Shown here: positions 46,016-58,099 of the stretch, piece after piece
How positions within the stretch are numbered: the first letter of the stretch is position 1
Layout of the letters: each line of letters begins with the position of its first letter
Origin: Siphonodentalium dalli
Taxonomy: Eukaryota > Mollusca > Scaphopoda > Gadilida > Siphonodentaliidae
Length of the DNA stretch: 64,000 nucleotides
Direction: 5' to 3'
Assembly: GCA_032622095.1 (NCBI GenBank)
Contig: CP136063.1
Coordinates: 178,849,956-178,913,955, forward strand
Translations under genes and position numbers: made by a program
The notes under the pieces: generated by a model
Told to the model about the DNA's origin: nothing
Database searches by the model: none
Seen by the model: the letters and a program-made list of their open reading frames with translations, nothing else

Positions 46016-46019
46016 AAAT

Positions 46020-47540
46020 TCAATGCTCAACCTCTGCTTCTGAGAGTCAAACGACTTGACAGACCTTGGGGGGTTTTGTTTTTGGAACAATTGGATCGAC
46101 AAGTTTGTTTCGGAGGAAATGTCTCAACGGCAGAAGCTGTATCCATTAACTGTGCTGCAGGTTCTGGAATAGGAATAATATCGGTCTCCTCAACTTGTGT
46201 TGCTGGTGATTTACTGACAAGTTTGGTTTGAATGTGTCTGAGTGCTGGCATCAACACACTTTTATAGACACGATTGTCGAGTATGTGACCTGTAGAATAG
46301 ATGGCCGAGGACCAAATATTTTCTTAACATCTATTTATAACAGATGCTTCTCAAGTTCTTTCTTAAGTTTCGTACAATCCTTATTATCATGACCATAAAT
46401 ACGACATCGTGCACGTATGGTTTCTTTACTTTTACAATGATCCTGGCCATAGTCATACCCCGGACATTTAAAACATCACAATGGGTTTGGAACATATGTG
46501 CTTAAATCCATCTTCATATACCCAAACCTTCAGTGTCGGTGGATGTTAGCACCGATTGAATGTCAGAAGATAACTAGTCAACGGAACTTTTGTCCATCAA
46601 CTGTTTTTGTAAATATACGGATTTCTGTAACTCGTGCTAACTCAACCAATATCTCCGACTCAGAAGAATCAGCTATATCGCGAGTTCTCAACACAGCTCT
46701 GCTCTGTTCAATGTCTTGGTGTTTCTATAGCTGTTAATTGCACAGCAGCTTCAGCTTGAATTTTTCTTGAACAATCGATCAGAAGAGAGCCATTTAGTGA
46801 CCCAGTCTTGATCGGTTTGACATATGTTAATTGTCTGGCTCTGCTATGTAGCGTTTTAGCAATCACATATACAGAAGTCTCTACATTTGGATAAAAACCA
46901 TGTACCAATTAGTGAGGATAGATCTCAGTATCAGTGGAACTTGACGGATGGTCAATCTTACGTTTTTGTTTGTTATGAGTTGCCATATGAAAAGCGAATA
47001 ATCGACAACTAGCCCAGCAGCCGGACTACTCTTCGGACTACTATGGTCGGGCCAAAGACTGTTACTTAGCTGAAGCGGGACCCGTTTAGCCACGTCATAT
47101 AGCCGGCTCCCGGTTCCTCGCCACAGTGAGACAGGCGTGAACAGTACACAATTGAAACATTTAACAGTCATAAAGATGAAACACAAACAGACATGACACG
47201 AAAGAAACAACATACATGAACAGAAGACACAACTCGACACCATAAACATAATAGAACAGATGGCATAAATGTAATAATAAACACTGGAGAAGCGTAACTA
47301 GCCGACAGATTGAGTCGGGTCAACTCAGATGTAGGCCCAAAGAGAACCATCCGCTAAGCCGTATCCGCAGGTCGATGCCTCACGCGAACGACCACCCTAG
47401 TACCTCCAGGACTCATAGACAACACCTCACGGGGTGCACACCACGACAAACAGTGTGCCACATTATGGGATTCTTACATATCGCAGTGGGGCGATAGGCC
47501 TAATCTACCCCTGGCCCACATTGGGAAGAGAATTGATGTT
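46020..47540 (-). pseudogene. Decayed LINE ORF1 with zinc knuckles and 5' region
   Basis: On the minus strand, from about 47250 to 46027, several frames line up as an ORF1-type (gag-like) protein. A segment with NGSLLIDCSRKIQAEAA (46708-46908) is followed by ESEILVELARVTEIRIFTK (about 46600-46690) and a double zinc-knuckle region CFKCPGYDYGQDHC ... CRIYGHDNKDC (46360-46470). Order and motifs fit the nucleic-acid-binding ORF1 of Jockey/CR1/I-type LINEs. Stops and frame changes separate the parts. The GC-richer stretch 47340-47540 is probably its 5' untranslated region. Confidence 0.6.
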
Positions 47541-49518
47541 TAAAATGAATTTATAAACAATGTATGTCCAATTATTACCCTTGTGATACTCCACACTTTA
47601 TTGGTGTATAACCAGAAATAGAGTTTATGTGTGATACATACTGACCACGATTTGAAAGATAACTATATTACCAATGATATGCTATGCCTGTTATACATTT
47701 CTTACTTTTGAAATAATATGTGATGAGTAATAGTATCACATGCATTTTGTCAGATCAATTCACAGTTCTACTAAATAATTCTTTCTTTTTTTCCGAAGAC
47801 AAAGTTCAGTTCTCCACTAAATCCAACAAAGCATATATTTCTGCAATTAAAAGGTGTCACATATATTTCCTTCCCGAGTGATTTAAGGGTAATATTAAGT
47901 TCGTCATGTAAGTGTTCTTCCATAAAAAATAATTGCTGAAAATGGTACTCTGAAGATTTGTTATTTTGAATTTCGTTTTGTCTGGGGACATGAATTGGAC
48001 GACTTCCCATCTGCTGGTGCACCAAAACTTTACCATATTGTGCCCAGGTTTGATGAATTCTTTGAATCACCAAAGATCTTTGAAATACTAGCTGATAACT
48101 GTTCATTTATGTACACACCTCAGAAAGATTTCTTCAAAGTGGCATCCCTACTTTTATGCATTATTTCTTCGTAGAATTTTATCCTTCATAATGGAGCAGG
48201 CAAAATGAATAATTACCGAAACTTTATCCTCTTTCCTCTGTGGCAGTAGTGTCAGCCTCTTTTATATTATGTACTATTCTGTACGAGCAAACGCAACACA
48301 GTTGTTATCTCTTCCAACTGCTCTGTTGTGTATGCCTGTAAAGTCAGACATGTTCTGTGTAATGTCATTATGAGCAAAATGATTAGAATTAGAAGAGGAT
48401 ACTGCTTCCATCAGTTGGATCGTTGTGAATGAATAGCTCAAACGGGGTGTTGTCACATAAATTTACTACATCTGCAATAAAATTTGTCTTCTTTGGAATA
48501 CACTAGATTCTAAGTTTTGTATTTTCGAATCTCTCGCTTCAACTTATTTTTCTAAAGTGGCCTTTTTGGTGATGACATCCAATTATGATGGGTGTTTTGT
48601 AGTGCCTCCGTCAGTACATTGAGCATACATTTCAATGTCTCCATTCCTGATTTAAAGTTACTTTCAATTTCATTTCCTATTGCAATAAGACTGAACACCG
48701 ATTGTCATTGTTGAATAATTTGGAATTCGTTCGATTCTCACATTTACTGATTTTCGGCAGCTCATCGTACATGTTGTTTGAGGTTTAAATTTAAAGTGAA
48801 ACAGTAACTAAATGCATATAACTGTCTGTAGAGTGTAGAAGTAAGTTCTTCAAGCAAGTGTAGTAATGTATACTCACTTATAAAACAGCTAGCAGATTGG
48901 ACAACATTGGTCAAGATGTATCAAACATAACGACAGCTGATCAACAATAAAACATGAATAATGAAGTAATTTCCGCCCACCACCATCACCTGGCAAATTA
49001 GCAGTTAGCATAAAATTCCTCCATCATCTTGGTTTGTTTATTTTCTAAAAACGAAAGTCAGTTTTCTCATCTTCTGGAATGATCATGCACTGTCACTGAG
49101 CCGAATGGTGATTTCCGTTACGAGAATTTCTAAAAACTTCAGTTCGCTGTCGATATTTTAATATCCGTTCTATTCCGCTATAATTCCACCGTCTCATATA
49201 TCTTAACATATGGATCAGTATTGTTTGTTTTTCAGTTGAAATATGTTGCAAAATGTTACTTTAGTAGAACAATATTTCCTCTTCACTCTTCACCGTTACA
49301 GTTGAATTTCTTGGGTCCGTCGCGACGTAACGTCACTGGCTATCATAATTGTATAACAAATCAGCAGCACGAACCAGCATGATAATAAATTAGCAGGACC
49401 ACGTAACCAGATGTGGTAGTGGGCATTCACGTCGGTTGAACGTTGATTGCCTTTTCTATGTGAATTGACGTCTATTGATTATTCGTCGCTTTATTTTCCA
49501 GTCCAATCCAAGAGAAAT
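47541..49518. other. Probable degraded mobile-element DNA
   Basis: Minus-strand open frames at 47771-48106 and 48274-48456 have no family I recognise. Between them are stop-riddled segments with coding-like composition, so old retroelement sequence is likely but unproven. 48780-49500 has nothing I can name. Confidence 0.3.
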
Positions 49519-50012
49519 AACTCTAACACACACTAAATATAATATACACCGATATAAATACTGAAATTTATCATCTATTGCATCGTACCAAACTGTAACA
49601 CACTAAATCTAATATACACCGAGATAAATACTGAAATTTATCATCTATTGCCTCGTACCAAACTCTAACACACTAAATCTAATATACACCGAACTAAATA
49701 CTGAAATTTATCATCTATTGCATCGTACCAAACTCTAACACACTAAATTTATTTAACACCGAAATAAATACTGAAATTTATCATCTTTTGCATCGTACCA
49801 AACTCTAACACACTAAATCTAATATACACCGAACTAAATACTGAAAGTTATCATCTATTGCATCGTACCAAACTCTAACACACTAAATTGATTTAACACC
49901 GAAATAAATACTGAAATTTATCATCTTTTGCATCGTACCAAACTCTAACACACTAAATCTAATATACAACGAAATCAATAGTGAAATTTATCATCTATTG
50001 CATCGTACCAAA
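49519..50012 (+). repeat. 70-bp tandem array, ~7 units
   Basis: Unit: CTAACACACTAAATCTAATA, TACACCGA-ATAAATACTGAA, ATTTATCATCTATTGCATCG, TACCAAACT. Successive units start about 70 bp apart from 49524 to 49943. A subset of units has ATTTATTTAACACC in place of ATCTAATATACACC, in an alternating higher-order pattern. Confidence 0.9.
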
Positions 50013-51476
50013 CATCAAACTAACACCGATATTTCCACACAGGCGGCGGTACTTGCTATGGGGTATAATCTTCGGTAAAATATCCCTTGTATATACTTCT
50101 GGACAAACCCTGTCATCCATTTCAGATCTGTCATGAAAATTCACTAATGCTTTACCTTAATCTTCTGTCTTATTATAACCCAGCGCTGTTATTGCCATTT
50201 GGCAAATCTTGATATATATATTAATATAATTATATGTTTGCATTGTCTACATTGCGCTAATAATTTATAACAGAATAGTTCGGCTTGTTTTTGCTTTGGT
50301 CATATAAAATAGATACAAAATCATTGACTGAACTGACCGACACACAAGTCAGTTATCCTATTCCTACTCCAGGATACGAAATTGTTGTATAACGTTCATA
50401 TCTTTTCTTTATCTTCATGTTAGTGCCTCTTATTTGCTGTAGTCAGTATTTTTCATGTATACGTTGTCTTCAGTTGAACTACATATCTTTTTGCTGCATT
50501 ATTTTGTTCATTTGCACCGTGTCACTCCACCCACTAGCTTAGTTGATCTCATCTGTACTCGTTCACTGTGTATTTCGCATACTGCTGGGTGTTCATATTC
50601 ATGTTCCATATTCTAACATGTATCTGCCGCACATCAGCTGCTTATAAGTAACATGTTTTAAGTAGATAATCTGCTTAGAAAGGCCTCATTTTGAGTCGAT
50701 AATTTGCTGGAAAAAAACATCTGTTTGTCCGTGAACCGAACGATCGATTCAGTTCTTGTATAGTTGTCCTAGATTTTGGTTTATCACCATTTGTTTTTAT
50801 ATGCGTGTCAAACTGCATTCTGATGTCAGATGTCACTCCAGTATATATTTTCCCCAGACACACTACCAAACAAGCATGCAAAAAGCCACGAACAGAGACA
50901 TCTCGAAAACAGATATACATAAATGTGTCCACCAATTTTTACGGCTTGTCCGAATAAAATTAAAACATTAATGTGAAAAATTTTGTCACAGGAACGACGT
51001 CAACTTGCGAAGTGGCGGCATTCGGTTGAATTCATCTTGCAATACAGTTTAGGGTTTTCGTGAATTCAAAACAAAACCTAACTACTACGCGTTTCGGTTT
51101 ATTGAAACATGATTTAAACACATTCTTCCGACGATTATGTTTCTCTTAAATTGTGTATCGGTATACCATTATAACTTCTGCTCCGTAGGAAGTCTCTTGA
51201 ACATTTTCGTCTATGTAATGAGGTTTATGTATTGTGTTATGTCGATCGACATGGAGCTACAATGTCATTGATATTTGCTTTATTTTGTTCATACCTTGTA
51301 CATATACTATATAATAGATGATTATTTGTTTTGTTGAAATAAACATTATGTTTCCTTCTATTTTGTTCATCATTGTATTTCACCTATCCTTAGGCTGTAT
51401 TTATTCCTCTTGGAAATCTGACTGCTTAATGGAAAGGATACAGCACTTGTATTCCTTTTGTCCAAAATATTTTATG
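50013..51476. other. Gene-free stretch with an R1 fragment
   Basis: 50650-50715 (GTAGATAATCTGCTTAGAAA...TTTTGAGTCGATAATTTG) is a fragment of the R1 palindromic core. A minus-strand frame at 50675-50935 (with GKIYTGVTSDIRMQFDTHI) was considered as a GIY-YIG nuclease remnant but not accepted. Nothing else supported. Confidence 0.4.
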
Positions 51477-51815
51477 GTGATATTACAGCGCTGAATTTGC
51501 ACCGTCCTATCATCATCGGAACGATACTGATATTACGATGCCGATCTGGCACCGATATACCACCATCGGAATGATACTGCTATGCCTATGCTGATCTGGT
51601 ACCGACATAGCATCATCGGAACGATATCGATATTACGATGCCGATCTGGCACCGATATGCCATCATCGGAATGATACTGATATTACGATGCTGAATTAGC
51701 ACTGGAATATTATCATCGAAAGAATACTGTATATATATCTGATCTTATGAAGCCAATGTGGCACCATTATACCATCATCGGATTGATACTACTATTTTTG
51801 TACCAAAATGGTACC
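51477..51815. repeat. ~60-bp minisatellite, CATCATCGGAA-GATACTG
   Basis: Five to six imperfect units with GATATTACGATGCCGATC, TGGCACCGATAT and CCATCATCGGAATGATACTG. The region continues to 52060 with degenerate GGCACCG/CCGGTGCC motifs that can pair with the units. Confidence 0.8.
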
Positions 51816-52260
51816 GGCAAAACAACACTAGTCCGGTATCAGGTGACCTTCATTCAATAGTATAGTAGATGATATTATACCACTATATGATATATCCAGT
51901 AAATTAGTAAATCACTGAAAAAAATGTGCCACCACTTTACCGGTGCCATTTCGGTGCATGACCGGGGTGCAACTTCAATGCCAGATCAGCAACTGAAATC
52001 CGGCACCGAACCGGTAACTTTTCTGGTGCCGGATCTACACCGAATTGGTGCCTTATTGTTTACTGGGTAAGTTGATAATCATACATTGTATTCGTTCTCA
52101 GTAAAACGAGTTGTACATGATTTCTTTTAACGTCTTATGAAGAGAATTTGAACAATCCAATACATGTAGTTGCTGCATGTTAGTAGGATACGGTTATGTA
52201 GTATGCATGCTACAATTTCGAATTGTTCTGTGAAATATAATAAATAGCGCATGTATTGTC
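51816..52260. other. Gene-free stretch with CCGGTGCC/GGCACCGG motifs
   Basis: Inverted short motifs of GGTGCCG/CGGCACC occur repeatedly from 51930 to 52050. No gene seen. Confidence 0.4.
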
Positions 52261-52340
52261 GTTGACTACGCGGGTATAGTGCCCATGCAGTGGGGTGGGT
52301 ATATAGTTCACGACGCGGGCACTATACCCACGTAATCAAC
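52261..52340. repeat. Long hairpin with 24-bp arms
   Basis: GTTGACTACGCGGGTATAGT at 52261-52284 (24 bp with GCCC) pairs with the inverse of 52317-52340 with two mismatches across a 32-bp loop. The stem is locally GC-rich in an AT-rich setting. Could be a foldback element end or a structured RNA; no coding content. Confidence 0.75.
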
Positions 52341-53159
52341 TCCAAGCCATGCTCTATTTATAAAAATAGAAATTAACATGAGTAATCACCTACGGTACGC
52401 AAATAACCTTAAAATGAGTTTCTCGCGAATTTACTGTCATAAAATATCACGTATACTTGCTATATAGCTTTCGTTAGATATATCGTCTCGAATGCAGACT
52501 GGATCATGTCGCATATAACGTTATCGGTTGCAATTTTTGAGCACTTTATAATAAATATGAACTCCTCAAAATGTTGTCATTTCTGGGAAATGAGGGAACA
52601 TTGCAATTATATTATATATCATATCCATGTATAATATACAAAAGTCAGATAATTTTTCATTCATGATCTATGGAACGCAACAAAATCAACATCCACTTCT
52701 TAAGATAAGCTTAAGTCGGGAGGGGGGTCAAACTAGCAATGTCCATTTAATATGCGACTATATACACGTCCCCTCTAATTTGCCCACAGAAGAAGTTGCA
52801 AGGCGACTATAGCGGAAACGAACAAGCGGTTCACACTCACATATTTCAAGAACTTTAGGCGTACTTTGTTCTGTGTTCATTAATTGGACGTAACCAATAC
52901 TGGCTATTACTGTAGCGACTATATAAATCCAACAAAACTCATATCCCACGGTTTGTTCATGTCGTTCAAATGGAGCCTGAGAGACCAATGCGTTCACGTG
53001 CCAGGATAGTTCTCGACGTCATCATTCTGCTAATTGGTAAGCGATTGTTGTAACTTTATCTGGCTAATTTCAATACATGGTTGACATTCTTTTTATTATT
53101 ATTTATGGGACCCACCACCCCGGCCCGGGAACACATCCCCCCTTGTCCGATCTCGGACA
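52341..53159. other. Gene-free stretch
   Basis: Open frames at 52627-52812 (+) and 52758-52997 (-) have no recognisable domain. Nothing else seen. Confidence 0.35.
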
Positions 53160-54385
53160 TCCATCCATCCATCGCAAGTTTTTAGTCGAGTTTTTAAAAA
53201 ACTCGACTTATGGTTTGGCGAGGGACGGTTGGCGGGCGGGCGGGCGGGTGGCGGCGGGCGGACCTAAATAATGCCTTTTAACTTTTACATTTGTGAACGG
53301 ATTCAAAAAAAATTTGGTATGGCAGTTGCTCCCAATGACTATTTACTGCCTGTAGAAAATGGGTCACGTCCGAACTTTTTTACAAGAGTTATCCATCTTA
53401 GATGGTTTTTAGTTAAGTTTTTCACCGATAGCGCGATAACTCACGCAAATATTAACCAATTTCAACAATATCTCGGACGAGTTCGAAAACCAGGTTTGTC
53501 CGAATTATTTTCGCGGAGTTATGGGCCTTAGTTTGTCTATTTTTAGCAATTTTATCACCGATAGCGCGATAACTCGATGAAATATTAACCGATTTCAACA
53601 ATATTTGGTATATGAGTCTCCTGCAACAATATCTCGGACGAGTTCGAAAACCAGGTTTGTCCAAATTATTTTCGCGGAGTTATGGGCCTTAGTTTGTCTA
53701 TTTTTAGCAACTTTGTCACCGATAGCGCGATAACTCGATGAAATATTAACTGATTACAACAATATTTGGTATATGAGTCTCCTGCAACAATATCTCGGAC
53801 GAGTTCGAAAACCAGGTTTGTCCAAATGTTTTTCGCGGAGTTATGGGTCTTAGTTTGTCTATTTTTAGCAATGTTATCACCGTTAGCGCGATAACTCGAT
53901 GAAATATTAACCGATCTCAACAATATTTGGTGTATGAGTGTCCTGCAACAAAATATCGGACGAGTTCGAAAACCAGGTTTGTCCAAATGTTTTTCGCGGA
54001 GTTATGGGTCTTGGTTTGTCTATTTTTTAGCAATTTTATCACCATTAGCGCGATAACTCGATGAAATATTAACCGATTTAAACAATATTTGGTATATGAG
54101 TCTCTTGCAACAATATCTCGGACGAGTTCGAAAACTTGGTTTGTCCGAATTGTTTTTCCGGAGTTATGGGTCTTAGTTTGTCTATTTTAATAACAATTTT
54201 ATCACTGTTAGCGCGATAACTCAATGAAATATTAACAGATTCAATTGATATTTGATATATAGGTCTATTGCAATAATATTCCACTGTCCGACTTTTTTCC
54301 CCGAAGTTGTGCACCTTATTGGCAGAAGTTTGGTTGGACTGCCAAAAAACTCGACAAAAGCATCTTAGATGCGTACCACTTGTTT
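53160..54385 (+). mobile_element. Element with ~178-bp tandem core and hairpin 3' end
   Basis: Starts near AGTCGAGTTTTTAAAAAACT (53183-53202), a palindrome, followed by (GGGC)n-like sequence. It then runs through about six units of ~178 bp (CGGACGAGTTCGAAAACCAG, GCGGAGTTATGGG-CTTAG, AGCGCGATAACTCGATGAA). It ends with AACTCGACAAAAGCATCTTAGATGC, then six bases and CTTG (54381-54384). The hairpin GCATCT-T-AGATGC plus 6 nt plus CTTG resembles the hairpin-6 nt-CTAG ends of the Helitron-like units at 58.8-62.5 kb. Open frames in the array are shadows. Confidence 0.55.
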
Positions 54386-54743
54386 TTTCAAGGGCAATGG
54401 CACTTTCCACTCATATTCACTAGCATGCAGGAGGAGCGTATGGTTGCTAGGAGACAAGGAGTTTACAGAAATAGTTTAATTAGTTAAACCACGTTTTTCC
54501 TTATGCTATAATAGACAGGAGAACATACTGTCTTTTCATCTTTCACAAAACTAGTCCATTAAATTAGGTCTGGACCTCGCCAAAGTATTGTTCAGACAAC
54601 AGGGGCGTGTCGTTAAAACGAGTAAAACATAAATTAAAAAATATATAAGTTTCAAATGAGCGCGCAACTTTAAAAATACATCGATATACACCCATATATT
54701 ACGCAACAAGGAGTTTTACTATTTCATATACCTCCTCACTTCT

Positions 54744-54819
54744 AGAATCGGTTCAGGCGTTTGTGAATTGTGGCCGTAATAATTAACGGCCATAATTCAC
54801 AAACGCCTGAACCGATTCT
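54744..54819. repeat. 34-bp near-perfect inverted repeat with 8-bp loop
   Basis: AGAATCGGTTCAGGCGTTTG at 54744-54777 pairs with 54786-54819 with a single mismatch (G/A) around loop AATAATTA. The geometry is that of a pre-miRNA-length or cruciform-forming hairpin; I see no target duplication. Confidence 0.85.
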
Positions 54820-54849
54820 TAATATTCCAATTCCCAACGCCAATCAATT

Positions 54850-55060
54850 GATTGATTGTTTATTGGTGATATCATGCAATACTTATGTTTATAGAAGAAG
54901 AGTATAACATTATATCACCAGGGGATGTCATAATCTCGAGGACTGTCTTCCTGACATCCCCTGGCGCAGATTTTGTGATCAAGGCCTGATTATACAATCA
55001 ACGTATGTACAAAAACATGTGAGTGATTTAAAGTGGTGTCCCTGGTCCATAACTATTAAA
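54850..55060 (-). mobile_element. LINE-type 3' end fragment
   Basis: Contains a GGGGATGTCA...TGACATCCCC hairpin with GGACTGTCTTCCTG in it, at the same place as GGGCTGTCTTCCTG inside the hairpin of the LINE 3' region at 33540-33590. It lies on the same strand as that LINE, so it is probably a truncated relative or a SINE that uses the same tail. An upstream minus-strand frame (55071-55337) may belong to it, but has no motif. Confidence 0.5.
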
Positions 55061-55599
55061 AGCTCTTTTCCTAAATGAGTAATTGGTTATTGCAGGAGAG
55101 ATGATGCTCGGATGTAAAGGTCGATCGAGTAAAAGCTATATTTTCCAATAATAATACAGAATTATATGATAAACTGTTCCAAAAATTATAAAACAGACGC
55201 TGACACAAAAAATCACGAAGATCACCGGCAGATGGGACCCGCTTTAGCACAGGAGAAATTATACCATCTATTTCAAAGTCAACAATTATCGATAAAAAAA
55301 AACAAACTTTTGTACTAAAATCTGCATGTGTCGACATATCTAAGTTAATCTCACTGTTCCTAAGTTTTCACGCAAACCCTCTTTTTTACAATCAGAAAGG
55401 CATTTATTGTTGCATTGTGCATTGACTGCCACCCAATAGGACATGGAATACAACAACTCTTAGTAGCACCATTTGTGACCAAACCCATTTGTAAAGTTTG
55501 AAAAAACATTTGGCAATGAAATGTGTTTGAACTATACAATATTTTTGTTGGCTGCTGGTAGGGCAGTTGACAATTCGATAAGCCTAACCACGTCAGCTA
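55061..55599. other. Gene-free stretch
   Basis: One 88-residue minus-strand frame (55071-55337) of unknown nature. Nothing else supported. Confidence 0.3.
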
Positions 55600-55603
55600 T
55601 TAA

Positions 55604-56039
55604 AGGTACTCAATCCGAATTAACGCGCGCAAATTACTATTTCCTTGGCTTTGGGGTAAAATCTATTTGATTCGAGTCGAGGAACCCACCCATCACAGCT
55701 CAGAGTGATCAGATATCGATGTTTGAAATCTATTATTTTTATTTTAAATGGCCCAATGGACGGTCAACGAGAAAAATTTCTTTGACCAAGTTGCGGGTAA
55801 AGATGGATAACTCTAAAATCAAGTGTTTTTTTGTGTCAGATATTTGACAAACCGGCAAAATTTCGTTGAACAAAATGTTGATAAATAACAGGTTTTGTGC
55901 AATTTTATACTATAGTTGATTGTGCTTTTCATTATTTTTGGGCAATTATTAGATTCTGATAACTGAAGCGGCATTTCAAAAAATGTTGTTGTTGTTGGAA
56001 TGTGATGATATGGGGACCATCGAATCGGATTGAGTACCT
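55604..56039. mobile_element. TTAA-flanked MITE (piggyBac-like), 436 bp
   Basis: Both ends are AGGTACTCAATCCGA (inverted), each directly bordered by TTAA (55600-55603, 56040-56043). TTAA targets are the hallmark of piggyBac elements. No transposase. A related fragment sits inverted in the PLPP intron at about 63455-63548. Confidence 0.8.
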
Positions 56040-56043
56040 TTAA

Positions 56044-57499
56044 TAAACAAATGAGAATTAGGAACATTCAATAATTACCTAGCGAAGTGATCGAAGAGAC
56101 TTTCTATTTTATTGCCCATGTAGTGTTAATTAGGTGTCCAATATGACTTTTTCCAGGATTATGTGACGGATTTTGCCCAATCAGAAATAGTGTTATTTAA
56201 GGGATGGATAATAATACATAATATTATATGATGTACCTGTTAAATGTGCTTTTGTCATGTATTTAAATTTGTATATCTCAAACACAATATCCATCGGTTT
56301 ACTTAGATTAAAGAATTGAAACAAAACCTCGAAGCAATATATAATATAAGGACCGCCGGCCTGCGGCAGGACATGCGAGCTCCTGCCGAGACACCAAGAC
56401 GCCAACTCTAAAACCATGCACACTTCAAATTCTAATTTCCTCCACAATCAACATACTGTAAGACTGCGGCCATGCAGTGCACAGAGTGACGGTTAATCAC
56501 ACACTGACCCAAAGAGGAACCATTCACTTATTGATATGCGCTATGTACTTCCATAAACCCTGCATTTTATAGTCATACTCAGTGCAAGGATAATTGTCTT
56601 GATCTCACGTACTTCTTAGTGGTTCATATTCCACATTCACTGCAGGATTTTAGTCTCAAACATGACGTTACCACCGCCTTCAAAAATCTGACCGAGTATC
56701 CCCAAGTTTTCTGGATAACTCAACTATTGCATATCACCAAGCCATATATTTTCTTTCAAAAGATGATTACCAAAGAATTTCGGAATGTCAAATTCAATAC
56801 CATCATGATGGGAGATATGCTGGTGCAGCAATAATGACAATGTGTCAGTGCATTATCTTATATATGTGAGTCTCCCATAGTCAAGATAAATATTGTTTGG
56901 CTAATGTAATCTCTTATATATGTGAGACTTGCATATTTTAGAGAATGGATTGGCACAGGGTTTCGAAACATTTCAGGAACCTCCAGTCATGGAAGGGTTA
57001 ATACCTTCGACTTGATTGGCAATGTCTGTCCCCTTTTTACATTGCTGACGGATGTACACCAATTACTGAACACCCAAAATTAAGCATAGCATTAGCGTCA
57101 AGCCTATAGTGGACACAGTGATATTCACTTTCGACCAACTTTTAGAATACTGCACATGTGATAATTTTTAATATTTATAAAGGTTGGTTGACAACCTCCA
57201 TTTAGTGTGATATTGGGGGGTTGGCGCAAGTCCGAATTTTATAGAGAGTGTTATCGCAACGATTCCGGTGCTCTCTGTTAAAACATGCTTGCCAGCAGAA
57301 AATTGTTTTTTTTTCGTTTCTGAATCATTGGACAATTTATAACTTGCATTTATAGTTGGATTGTTTTGAAACCACACAATTGTGTATCATGGCGATTAAT
57401 AGTTATCGAACATTAAATTATATGTAAGACGTAGCTTGGGGGTCCGTTGGGGGAGGTGGTGTCCAAATATAAAATGTTTAACCGATTCCCCTTAAACCA
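56044..57499. other. Gene-free stretch 5' of the PLPP gene exons
   Basis: Minor duplication of CTTATATATGTGAGACT at about 56858 and 56912. Open frames 56193-56447 (-), 56619-56834 (+) and 57168-57377 (-) show no domain. An earlier PLPP exon with the initiator Met should lie upstream of 57903, but I cannot place it. Confidence 0.35.
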
Positions 57500-57800
57500 G
57501 GTCGAAATTATGATTGCGCCCCCTACACGTTGGGGATTTTTTCCAGTTGGAACATCAAACTTTGCAACCTGATACGCTCTTTGGTTCGAAATTCCCCAAC
57601 TGATGGTCATGTTGGTGCCAAAAATATGACACAAAAGAAAATATTCTACCGTAAGGCCCGAAAACAGTATTTTTTACACTGATATAAGTTGTAAAATCAA
57701 ACTATCACGACAAATTTAACCTGTTTGGTCTGAAAATCCCAATTGATGTTGTGGCAGCCATGAAAGGTCCAACTGTTCTAAATTTTGACCAAGGTATCCC
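57500..57800 (+). repeat. Second copy of the window-start repeat
   Basis: Ordered similarity to 1-300: GAAATT-CCCAACTGATGG, AAAATCAAACTA, CCTGTTTGGTCTGAA, GGCAGCCATGAAAGGTCCAACTGTT and AAATTTTGACCAAGG. Lies directly before the first PLPP exon seen. Confidence 0.5.
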
Positions 57801-57902
57801 AACCCCTTGTATAGTCCGATGCCTCCACCATCAACAAACTAAACCACACCAAATCTGATTGGTCATTATCGGGTCCTCAAATGTTGCAACTCCTGTGATC
57901 AG

Positions 57903-58099
57903 ACGTATTGGTAACTGGCACATCAGTTTTACTGATCTGTGTTGTAGTGTCGTCTCCGCTGCTGTATATCTTTTTAATGGTGCAGCCAATGAGACAAGGG
58001 TTCTTCTGTGACGACAGGTCGCTCATGCTGCCGTACAGAGTCTCTACAGTATCTACACTGCAACTGATGCTCGGGTGCCATGCCATACCACCAATAATG
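57903..58099 (+). CDS. PLPP: Lipid phosphate phosphatase (PLPP/LPP), exon 'a'
   Basis: PLPPs are multi-pass membrane enzymes that dephosphorylate phosphatidate, lysophosphatidate and sphingosine-1-phosphate on the outer face. This exon encodes the first membrane span (LLICVVVSSPLLYIFLMV) and the family's signature after it, MRQGFFCDDRSLMLPYR, then the start of span 2. A TGATCAG acceptor precedes 57903 and a GTGAGT donor follows at 58100, phase 0. An in-frame stop lies just upstream, so the initiator Met is on another exon. The minus-strand open frame 57877-58230 is its shadow. Confidence 0.85.

Noticed and set aside
49519-50012. CRISPR-like array
   Set aside because: Units are contiguous 70-bp tandem repeats with no variable spacers, in an animal genome.
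50675-50935. Possible GIY-YIG nuclease remnant (KIYTGVTSDI...HI)
   Set aside because: Only one loose motif matches; no second motif and no Penelope-type RT nearby.
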